Assembly (NCBI GenBank): GCA_002424305.1
Contig: DIQZ01000049.1
Coordinates: 1-12,497 of the forward strand
DNA from: Firmicutes bacterium UBA5449
GTDB lineage: Bacteria > Bacillota > SHA-98 > UBA4971
Reading direction: 5' to 3'
Length of the DNA: 12,497 bases
Both the position numbers and the translations under genes were made by a program. The notes below the pieces were generated by a model, which saw only the letters and a program-made list of their open reading frames with translations, ran no database searches and was not told the origin of the DNA. Shown one piece after another: positions 6,701 to 12,497 of this stretch. The stretch's first letter is position 1; the number at the start of each line of letters is the position of its first letter.

Positions 6701-8796
6701 CCGCCTTGGGGGCTCTTGAGTACCTTACGTCTTACCCTTACGGATGTGTAGAGCAGACTATGAATTCATTTCTTCCGAATATTATCGTCTCAAAGACCCT
6801 AAGTGAGCTGGGCATTAAAATGCCGGAAATCTCCAAAGACCTTCCGAAAATGGTGGAAGCAGGTCTTGCTCGAATATACAGATACCAGCATGATGAAGGC
6901 GGCTGGGGTTGGTGGGAGTATGACAAGCCGAATGCCAGGATGACAGCGTACGCAGTATATGGTCTTAATCTCGCCAAAAAGGCCGGTTTTCAGGTAGACG
7001 ACGGAGTGCTTATGCGCGGTAAGAAAGCCCTTGGCGGCTTCCTTAACAAGCCACGAAATGTTGATGATCTCACATACAACTTGTTCGTCATGTCTGAGGT
7101 GGGAGAGAATGTCTTGCCTCGTCTCGATGAGATGATAACTAGACGTAATGAGCTTTCCAACTACTCTTTGGCGCTTCTTGCCCTGACCCTTGAGAATGTG
7201 GAGAGGCCGGATGATGCCGAGATAGTGCTGGGTGATCTCGTGGATCGGTCGCGAGGTGATGATACCAGGACTTACTGGGATGCATCTTCCAATGAGTGGT
7301 ACTGGGCTGATAACCGTGTAGAGACCACAGCATATGGGCTATTAGCCATGCTGGCTGTGGATCCTCATAATTCTCCGGCTCCTCAAGTTGTGAGATGGCT
7401 GTCAGAGGCACGCTTGGGTAATGCCTGGAATTCCACTAAGGATACAGCCATCGCTATTATGGCCTTGACTGAATACATGAACCTCCGTGATGAGATCTCA
7501 CCGAATCTTACCGCTACCGCTGTGCTCAACGGGAAACGTGTTGAGAAGGTGAGGTTTACCGGCAAGAACTTGTGGGATAAGGAAACTAAGATAGAGATAG
7601 ATCCCAAGCAGTTGGTCGCAGGCAAGAATGAGCTGACAATTGAGAAGGCAGGCAAGGGGAGGCTCTATTACTCTGTCGCATGTGAGTACTATACTCCTTC
7701 CCAAACCCTGGCACCGGAGGAAAACGGCCTTAGCGTAAGGCGTGGATACTATCGCAAAGTCGAAGGGACAGATACTTATGAGCCTATTACGGGACCTGTG
7801 ACGCCGGGTGATGAGATAACAGTCAGGATTACCATAAATACGGATAGCCCTCGCACGTATATTATGGTTGAAGATCCGCTTCCGTCAGGGTTCGAAGCTG
7901 TAGATACGCCTTATGACATCTATAGTTGGGACTTTTGGTACGGGCGCAAGGAAGTACGTGATGAGAAAGTAGCCATCTTCAGTGCATACCTCAAAGAAGG
8001 CGAAAACGAAATAGTTTACTCTATCAGAGCTGAACGGCCAGGAGAATACAAGGTAATGCCTACAAGGGTATGGGGTATGTACGCACCTGACGTATACGGC
8101 ACCTCAGAAAGCTCAGAGATAGTGTGTGAACTGCCGAATATAGCCAGTTTCTCGACCACTGTGAAAGATCCTGAACAGAACCGAAACCATAATATCGCCC
8201 TTGCTGCATCCATGATTGACGGATTCGTGATTCAACCGGGAGAAATATTTTCCTTCGACAAGGTGTTAGGGCCGAGATTGAGTTCCACAGGTTATAAAGA
8301 CGCTCGGGTAATCTCAGGAGGTAAGAGTATGCCTGGGGTTGCAGGGGGAATCTGCCAGGTGTCGACAACCTTATACAACGCTGCTCTCAGGGCAGGCCTG
8401 GAAATAATCGAGCGTCACCCACACTCGCAGCCTGTAGATTACGTGCCTCCCGGGCTTGACGCTACAGTCAGTGAGGACGCAGGACTTGATTTGCGCATTA
8501 AAAACCAGCTGGACGTGCCTGTGACTATAGGAGCACGCATGGAAGGAGCCAGGCTTATTGTGGACGTACGAGCGGATCTCCTGATGCCTCAAAACATACA
8601 TGTGGCAACAGAGGTCTTGGATGTGGAGAGACCTCGCCTTTTGGGGAGCGGTTCCAATAATGCCAGGGTTTCCAGCGGAAAAAACGGAGTCCGGGTCGCG
8701 GTGTGGCGGAGTATTGATATTGACGGCACAGTCCACCGGGAACTCATATCAGAAGACTATTACAAACCTATTCATGCTTTGGCATACGATACTTGA
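3769..8796 (+). CDS. Bacterial alpha-2-macroglobulin with C-terminal VanW domain
   Basis: The 1675-residue protein begins with a hydrophobic segment at ~11-27 and a possible signal-peptidase site after SRA (33-35); there is no lipobox Cys. Early macroglobulin (MG) domains are followed by the MG2 signature YTDRPIYRPGQ (246-256), a Tyr-rich insert at 385-412, and further MG domains to ~725. A bait-like stretch spans ~728-777. The A2M block follows, with W780 and PDSLTTW (799-805). The thioester domain spans ~970-1240, with GCVEQ at 992-996 (Cys993, Gln996), GGWGWW and WNSTKDTAIAIMAL. MG10 spans ~1343-1450 (DPLPSGFEA). Residues ~1458-1588 form a VanW domain: FSTTVKDPEQNRNHNI, PGEIFSFDKVLGP, GGICQVSTTLYNA and YVPPGLDATV. 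A VanW-type tail ends at 1675. Macroglobulins trap proteases through bait cleavage and thioester attachment. VanW's activity is unknown; wall association is inferred. The ATG follows GAGGGGG. Confidence 0.95.
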   Translation: MKTDSSRKVLTTGVAVALFIGLILVLRSFPVDSRAAKGYLYMYSDDRVLSPSETPVISVRGMGSTRIDFTVWKFDPAVHYEKHGSLSSCTEILPQDATLVRKFSKYPRAKKAGGEFSINLNVRSEGKGGYLIKACDSEGRESSEWFLVTDLGLLTKMGQSELFVYAHTFSEDAPCENAGIVVYGENRKVIGEGITDHDGVYTLNVEGASKGGISVVGTREDASGASFAQVSSWRYWEDSRYKVYIYTDRPIYRPGQKVSFKGILREDVGGTFEVLDEEEVTIEVRDAKDACIYKTETKTNDYGSFTGEVILGDEPSLGTYRVLANVRGSVHYGWFKVAEYRKPEYEIQVSTDKKTYVAGDDISAKIEATYYFGKPVPKAKVRYAVYSQPYYRPYYSTEDLGYFSVTDEYYGYYGELIDSGEGTTSESGAMEFAIKTEKIPRSKRLFIEATVTDESLREVTGRTSVILARGLFDLVAQPAEYVVSPGAPVKVHVKAETLEGKPFATDLKWQSMKVKWDEKKSTRWKEESGSFATQADGKADFEFTPREEGSYVVEISGSDSRGNHIVEEVYVWVAGDAGRWPSYGGTEIEIITDKDVYEIGDTAKVLVNTTFDHVWAVVAIEGRDLTSYEVVELTGHTRLFEVAITEELSPNAFFTVTLIRGKRLYSQEKVMYVSVKDKFLDVSIIPDKDTYGPGEKASYTIKTCDHEGRPVRAEVSVGIVDASIYAIQTELAPDIRKAFYGSIWNRTITNYSFPRWYYGGADKEAGDSDVRKDFPDTAFWEPTIVTDRKGTARVSFPMPDSLTTWRATVRAHTPETLVGFATRDVITTKDLIVRLSTPRFFTLDDTTYVSTIVHNYTDRQVDAKVNLKADGVTLDDGNERKVTLEPGGQVLLDWKVTCDKVGVAKFTASAKAGRAQDALEISVPVLPFGKQAQVFQGGEVGDDPSHNGKAQIEFNIPQNALDDTVSVEVRLAPSVAATALGALEYLTSYPYGCVEQTMNSFLPNIIVSKTLSELGIKMPEISKDLPKMVEAGLARIYRYQHDEGGWGWWEYDKPNARMTAYAVYGLNLAKKAGFQVDDGVLMRGKKALGGFLNKPRNVDDLTYNLFVMSEVGENVLPRLDEMITRRNELSNYSLALLALTLENVERPDDAEIVLGDLVDRSRGDDTRTYWDASSNEWYWADNRVETTAYGLLAMLAVDPHNSPAPQVVRWLSEARLGNAWNSTKDTAIAIMALTEYMNLRDEISPNLTATAVLNGKRVEKVRFTGKNLWDKETKIEIDPKQLVAGKNELTIEKAGKGRLYYSVACEYYTPSQTLAPEENGLSVRRGYYRKVEGTDTYEPITGPVTPGDEITVRITINTDSPRTYIMVEDPLPSGFEAVDTPYDIYSWDFWYGRKEVRDEKVAIFSAYLKEGENEIVYSIRAERPGEYKVMPTRVWGMYAPDVYGTSESSEIVCELPNIASFSTTVKDPEQNRNHNIALAASMIDGFVIQPGEIFSFDKVLGPRLSSTGYKDARVISGGKSMPGVAGGICQVSTTLYNAALRAGLEIIERHPHSQPVDYVPPGLDATVSEDAGLDLRIKNQLDVPVTIGARMEGARLIVDVRADLLMPQNIHVATEVLDVERPRLLGSGSNNARVSSGKNGVRVAVWRSIDIDGTVHRELISEDYYKPIHALAYDT

Positions 8797-8835
8797 ATAT
8801 GACGCCGAAGTTGTGCTTCCAGCTTCAATTTGCAT

Positions 8836-8873
8836 ACGAATAGCCTCGCTATAACAGATATTCGTTGGTTTTT
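8836..8873 (+). terminator. Probable terminator after the macroglobulin gene
   Basis: ACGAATA (8836-8842) pairs with TATTCGT (8859-8865), and a run of five T follows at 8869-8873 after GG. The 16-nt loop can form an inner TAGC/GCTA pair. It begins 40 nt after the stop of the macroglobulin-VanW gene. The stem is AT-rich, so strength is uncertain. Confidence 0.5.
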
Positions 8874-9053
8874 AGACAGCCTCTGACATGGTACATGCTG
8901 ATTCTCTTGCCGGCTACAAATTAGTAGGAGGAGAATTCTCTGTAATAGGGAAATCTAATCCTAACGTACCTAATCTTGGTATCAATATTCTACACCAAAA
9001 TCTTCTTTATGCTTATCAAACTATCGAAGGTCTTGTTTATAGGAGGAGTCCTT
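8874..9053 (+). promoter_or_regulatory. Leader and promoter region of nrdJ
   Basis: No complete gene lies here. A perfect 10-bp palindrome GAGAATTCTC (8931-8940) overlaps an AGGAGGAG that has no start codon at a suitable distance. The second AGGAGGAG (9041-9048) serves the nrdJ GTG. I see no cobalamin-riboswitch B12 box, no clear NrdR-box pair and no confident -35/-10 pair, so how this B12-dependent enzyme is controlled is not visible. Confidence 0.4.
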
Positions 9054-11573
9054 GTGAAATCAGGTTTACAATTACCGGAACCGAAGTTGTCTGATAATGC
9101 TTTGACTGTGCTCGAGAGTCGTTACTTAAGTAAGGATGAGTCAGGAAACATTATGGAGACTCCCGGAGAAATGTTGTGGAGAGTCGCAAAGAATGTCGCA
9201 TTAATGGATGTGCTATATGATCCTAAGCATAAGTCGACTTCAGTAGAAGAAGTTTCACCGAAGTTGCTGAATTCAGATGAACAAGCTTCTTTGCAGGCGT
9301 TAGAATTCTCAGATTGGGATTGGACTGCACTAAAGAATGGGTTTAGCGATCTTGCGTCGAGAGGTCAAACAAAGGGAACATGGGATGACATTGAAGCAAT
9401 GGTGACCGAGGCAATGCCGTCACTTGCCCGAACAGCTCTGAGTTTCTATGCTCTAATGGCGGAGGGTAAGTTTCTCCCTAATTCACCTGCTTTGAGTAAT
9501 GCCGGACGCGAAATCCAGCAACTTTCCGCATGTTTCGTTTTGCCTATTGAGGATTCAATGCTGAGTATTTTTGACACGCTGAAGAATGCGGCCCTGATCC
9601 ATAAATCCGGCGGAGGAACAGGCTTTTCATTTAGCCGGCTGCGTCCCAAGAATGATGTGGTAAGAACTACAGGCGGAGTTGCATCAGGCCCGATATCCTT
9701 TATGAAAGTATTCAACGCGGCCACAGAAGCGATAAAACAAGGTGGGGTCAGACGTGGAGCAAATATGGGGATACTCCGAGTAGACCACCCGGATATTTTG
9801 GAATTCATAACTGTCAAGAATGACATGACTCAACTGACGAATTTTAACGTTTCTGTAGCTATAACCGACAAATTCATGGAAGCCTTAGAAGAAGACGGCG
9901 AATATGAGCTTATCAACCCTCGCAGCAAAGAGGTTGCCGGGACGCTGCGGGCTAGGGATGTTTTTGATCTCATAGTAGAGTCCGCCTGGAGAACAGGAGA
10001 GCCGGGTATCATCTTCATTGACCGGCTCAATGAGTTTAATCCAACTCCCAACATAGGTGAATATGAAGCTACCAATCCATGTGGTGAACAGATGTTATTG
10101 CCTTATGAAGCGTGTAATCTGGGGTCGCTCAATGTAGGCAAGTTTGTCAGAGAGACAAGTGGAGCACACGAGGTTGATTGGGAGGCTCTTCGAGAGTCAA
10201 TCCACGAATCTATCCATTTCTTAGATAATATGATTGATGCCAGCAGATACCCGTTGCCTGAAATCGAGGCTATGCATAAGGGAAATCGCAAGGTAGGGCT
10301 GGGCCTGATGGGATGGGCAGATCTTCTGATGCAGCTTGGTATGGCATACGATTCAGAGGAGGCTGTGGAGCTTGCCGAGAATCTGATGGGATTTATCCAG
10401 GAGGAGAGCAGGGCAGCATCAAAGGAGTTAGCTAAGGTCAGAGGAGTCTTTCCAAACTGGGAGGGAAGCAGGCGAGAGGAAGAAGGCCTCGAGGTGAGGA
10501 ATGCTACCACAACAACGATTGCTCCTACAGGGACTATAAGTATTATTGCAGGTGCATCCTCCGGAATAGAACCGGTCTTCAGCCTTGCGTTCACCAGACA
10601 CGTTCTGGATCGGACTGCGCTTTGTGAAGTCAATCCCGTATTTGAGTCCCGTATGAGGGGAATGGGGTTCTACTCGGAGGAGTTCATGGAAGAGGTCGCC
10701 AAAAGTGGCGCTCTGACAGGCATGGAAGAAGTGCCGGAAGAAGTCAAGAGAGTATTTGTCACAGCCCATGAAATAGAACCCGAATGGCATATCCGTATGC
10801 AAGCTGCGTTTCAGAATTACACTGATAACGCAGTATCCAAGACGGTTAATTTCCCAAACGACGCAACCTCAGACGACGTAGAGTGCGTATTCAGACTTGC
10901 TCATGATCTGGGTTGCAAGGGTGTTACCGTATACCGAGACGGCAGTCGCGGTGAACAAGTGCTGACCGTAGGCACGAGTACTTCTTTGGCAACAGATGAG
11001 AGGGTTGAGGACAGCGCCCATGCTCAATTAGCGATAAGTAGTGTGCATCATCGCATAAACGGTGTATGGGGAAAGATTCGTCCCATAGATAGGCCGTCAA
11101 GGCTGGAAGGGTTTACTGATGTGCGAGCTACTCCCCTGGGCAAGCTGTTTATCACCCTAAACACCGTTGACCACCATCCTCTGGAGTTGTTTGCGCAGAT
11201 AGGTAAGGCAGGCAGTGATGTATCCGCATTTACTGAAGCTATAGCAAGATTAGTATCGATCTCATTACGTTCAGGCGTTGATCCGGAGGAGATCGCAACT
11301 CAACTAACGGGAATCGGCGGTTCAAGAAGTATTGGGTTTGGACCAGGTAGAGTCAGGTCTGTTCCTGACGCTATCGGCCAATTTCTTTCAGGATATCTCA
11401 GTGAGCTTCGAGGGGAAGCAGAAGCCGGGGATGAGCTCGAAGACACGAGATTGCTGGAGCATAATAGCGCATCAGCTAAGTTGTTCAGTTTGTGTCCATC
11501 CTGCGGTACCTGGAACTTGATTCACGTAGAGGGCTGTCTCAAATGTATGGCATGCGGATATACCGAGTGCTAG
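9054..11573 (+). CDS. nrdJ: Adenosylcobalamin-dependent (class II) ribonucleotide reductase
   Basis: This 839-residue enzyme reduces ribonucleotides to deoxyribonucleotides, using adenosylcobalamin to make the active-site thiyl radical, so it needs neither oxygen nor a separate radical subunit. The N-terminus has the usual YLSKDESGNIMETPGEMLWRVA. Key residues are Cys160 (SACFVLPI), the NPCGE triad N341/C343/E345 with C343 the likely thiyl cysteine, and C354 in CNLGSLN as the likely disulfide partner of C160. Further family blocks are PTGTISIIAGASSGIEP and GCKGVTVYRDGSR. A TSCPD-type region lies near 690-790. The C-terminal CPSCG, CLKCMACGYTEC tail holds the family's Cys pairs for zinc binding and re-reduction. 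The GTG at 9054 was chosen because AGGAGG lies 7 nt upstream and the conserved N-terminus starts just after; the in-frame ATG at 8976 lacks a binding site. It appears to be a single-gene unit. Confidence 0.96.
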   Translation: MKSGLQLPEPKLSDNALTVLESRYLSKDESGNIMETPGEMLWRVAKNVALMDVLYDPKHKSTSVEEVSPKLLNSDEQASLQALEFSDWDWTALKNGFSDLASRGQTKGTWDDIEAMVTEAMPSLARTALSFYALMAEGKFLPNSPALSNAGREIQQLSACFVLPIEDSMLSIFDTLKNAALIHKSGGGTGFSFSRLRPKNDVVRTTGGVASGPISFMKVFNAATEAIKQGGVRRGANMGILRVDHPDILEFITVKNDMTQLTNFNVSVAITDKFMEALEEDGEYELINPRSKEVAGTLRARDVFDLIVESAWRTGEPGIIFIDRLNEFNPTPNIGEYEATNPCGEQMLLPYEACNLGSLNVGKFVRETSGAHEVDWEALRESIHESIHFLDNMIDASRYPLPEIEAMHKGNRKVGLGLMGWADLLMQLGMAYDSEEAVELAENLMGFIQEESRAASKELAKVRGVFPNWEGSRREEEGLEVRNATTTTIAPTGTISIIAGASSGIEPVFSLAFTRHVLDRTALCEVNPVFESRMRGMGFYSEEFMEEVAKSGALTGMEEVPEEVKRVFVTAHEIEPEWHIRMQAAFQNYTDNAVSKTVNFPNDATSDDVECVFRLAHDLGCKGVTVYRDGSRGEQVLTVGTSTSLATDERVEDSAHAQLAISSVHHRINGVWGKIRPIDRPSRLEGFTDVRATPLGKLFITLNTVDHHPLELFAQIGKAGSDVSAFTEAIARLVSISLRSGVDPEEIATQLTGIGGSRSIGFGPGRVRSVPDAIGQFLSGYLSELRGEAEAGDELEDTRLLEHNSASAKLFSLCPSCGTWNLIHVEGCLKCMACGYTEC

Positions 11574-11749
11574 CTTAGGGCTCTTAGCCGGCTTAGGATT
11601 CTAAGTTGTCTACGTTGAGATTTGAATTGTGGTTTACATTGTCATGGTATTTATCTGGGTTTCATGAAGTTCCTCATAAAGGATTAGATGCGTTGTTCGC
11701 ACATAGAAGAAAGTCTATGCGTTGCGATCATGGTGGCGAATGAAAAGCA
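11574..11749. other. Intergenic region after nrdJ
   Basis: No gene is seen. Immediately after the stop, CTTAG recurs at 11574, 11583 and 11592, each 9 nt apart, and CTAAG follows at 11601, so CTTAG-GATT-CTAAG (11592-11605) can fold into a small hairpin. There is no T-run, so I do not call it a terminator. Further on, ATGCGTTG occurs twice, near 11688 and 11717. Confidence 0.4.
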
Positions 11750-11778
11750 TTGATCTGTAATGGGAATATATGTATAAT
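11750..11778 (+). promoter_or_regulatory. Strong sigma-A-type promoter for the exported-protein gene
   Basis: TTGATC (11750-11755) and a perfect TATAAT (11773-11778) are separated by exactly 17 nt. Transcription would start near 11785, about 33 nt before the ATG at 11818. The -10 box occupies the centre of an 18-bp inverted repeat, so a protein bound there would compete with RNA polymerase. Confidence 0.72.
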
Positions 11779-11796
11779 ATACATATATTCCCATTA
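11758..11796. repeat. 18-bp perfect inverted repeat, 3-nt centre, over the promoter
   Basis: The left arm TAATGGGAATATATGTAT (11758-11775) is perfectly complementary to the right arm ATACATATATTCCCATTA (11779-11796), with AAT between them. A match of this length is far beyond chance in a window this size. It covers the -10 box and the expected transcription start, so an operator is the simplest reading. As DNA it could also extrude a cruciform. Confidence 0.9.
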
Positions 11797-11817
11797 GGAA
11801 GAGGGGCTGTTCTCGGT

Positions 11818-12495
11818 ATGATGTCGTCTACTGGCGGCCGGGTGCGTACTATCTACTTGATACTACTATTAGCGAGTGTATGTCTCACATTCCAATCTGT
11901 TTTTGCGAAACGCGGCACAGGAGATCCCCTATGGCAGGAATCTGTTACTATAGCTGCAGCGAACAAACATTGGGTTCCCGAGTCTGCTATTTTACGAATC
12001 GAGATTCTGGACAGACACAGCAAGGTGGAACAGGCTGAAGAAATGCTACTTGACTTTACACAAGAGGACAATGGACAAATCCCTGCCAATTCACATATTG
12101 ATCTTCCTGATCCTATCTCTCTGAATATTGTGGGTAACAGCCCTTTCGAGCCGGAATTCCAAGACGAAATATCAGCTCATCCCACAGGAGAAAATCGGAA
12201 CATTCTGGGCAAACAGTGCGTTAAATACGAGTATATCTGGGACAGACAGGATGAAGTCTTGACAGGTGCTGCTTGGTTGGAACAAGAAAGAGGCATACCG
12301 GTAGAGATAGAGTTCTCGTCCGGTGCTTGCACTCAGTTTTCTCGCAGACAACATGTCACAGTCATTTTTCAGGGTGGATCTTGTGATGCTTGGTTTCCGT
12401 TGAGGATGACCATGGAAATCAGGGGAGGATTGCTTACTTTAGGCCGCAGTTTCAGAATAACGGTGGACTATAAAGCCTATCGAAAAACTGAATAA
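11818..12495 (+). CDS. Exported protein of unknown function
   Basis: This is a 225-residue protein I do not recognise. Residues 1-30 look like a signal peptide: R8 and R10, then a hydrophobic core IYLILLLASVCL, with a likely cleavage after VFA at 28-30. Cys22 is not in a proper lipobox, so a lipoprotein is unlikely. The mature part is polar and looks rich in beta-strand, with blocks LGKQCVKYEYIWD, GAAWLEQERGIPVEIEFSS and a C-terminal WFPLRMTMEIRGG then RITVDYKAY. The pattern recalls secreted beta-rich proteins, but I assign no family. An in-frame ATG at 11770 lies inside the promoter hairpin, before the predicted transcription start, so translation should begin at the ATG of 11818 or 11821 behind AGGAAGAGGGG (11797-11807). 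The TAA at 12493-12495 overlaps an ATG at 12495-12497 (TAATG), which may start a coupled next gene beyond the window. Confidence 0.75.
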   Translation: MMSSTGGRVRTIYLILLLASVCLTFQSVFAKRGTGDPLWQESVTIAAANKHWVPESAILRIEILDRHSKVEQAEEMLLDFTQEDNGQIPANSHIDLPDPISLNIVGNSPFEPEFQDEISAHPTGENRNILGKQCVKYEYIWDRQDEVLTGAAWLEQERGIPVEIEFSSGACTQFSRRQHVTVIFQGGSCDAWFPLRMTMEIRGGLLTLGRSFRITVDYKAYRKTE

Positions 12496-12497
12496 TG

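Noticed and set aside
8976..9053. N-terminal extension of nrdJ from the ATG at 8976
   Set aside because: It adds 26 hydrophobic residues foreign to the family and has no ribosome binding site, whereas the in-frame GTG at 9054 has AGGAGG 7 nt upstream.
8888..9094. 68-codon ORF upstream of and overlapping nrdJ
   Set aside because: It has no ribosome binding site, overlaps the nrdJ start in another frame and shows no recognisable domain.
11770..11817. Start of the exported protein at the ATG of 11770
   Set aside because: It lies inside the promoter inverted repeat, before the predicted transcript start, and would put about 16 extra residues before a good signal peptide.
11881..11889. Lipobox at Cys22 of the exported protein
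   Set aside because: The preceding residues (ASV before Cys) do not fit the [LVI][ASTVI][GAS]C pattern, and a standard cleavage site VFA lies just downstream.

Overview
The window looks like a piece of a chromosome from a Bacillota (Firmicutes) lineage. This is inferred from gene content: a LysM-LysM-BsuPI protein, a stand-alone NifU-like protein, a VanW domain, a B12-dependent class II ribonucleotide reductase, and strong AGGAGG-type ribosome binding sites with GTG and TTG starts. GC content looks moderate. I see no tRNA, rRNA, CRISPR array, insertion sequence or phage gene, so the species cannot be named from this window.

Layout, left to right. (1) 1-1224, +: the C-terminal ~407 residues of an FAD/NAD(P)-dependent oxidoreductase whose first residues lie off the left edge, followed by a stem-loop with a T-run. 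(2) 1385-2576, -: a NifU-like Fe-S protein and a two-LysM/BsuPI protein, convergent with the oxidoreductase. (3) 2577-2969: a 393-nt divergent intergenic region with a two-part hairpin in the likely leader of the LysM gene. (4) 2970-8796, +: a two-gene unit, 7 nt apart, encoding a membrane-anchored AMMECR1-domain protein and a 1675-residue alpha-2-macroglobulin whose C-terminus carries a VanW domain; a terminator-like hairpin follows. (5) 9054-11573, +: a complete class II ribonucleotide reductase (nrdJ). (6) 11750-12495, +: a promoter whose -10 box sits at the centre of an 18-bp perfect inverted repeat, then an unrecognised exported protein. Its stop overlaps a possible ATG at the last three bases of the window.

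The most interesting part is the AMMECR1/macroglobulin-VanW pair. The macroglobulin keeps the family's hallmarks: the MG2 signature, the bait-region position, the PDSLT/W block and the GCVEQ thioester. The VanW domain, a cell-wall-associated family of unknown biochemistry, follows the last macroglobulin domain in the same reading frame. A reasonable but unproven reading is a surface protease trap or protective protein held at the envelope, made together with an AMMECR1-like protein displayed outside the membrane. The other genes are mostly housekeeping: nucleotide reduction, Fe-S assembly and redox. The LysM-BsuPI protein lacks a signal peptide, as several spore-coat LysM proteins do.
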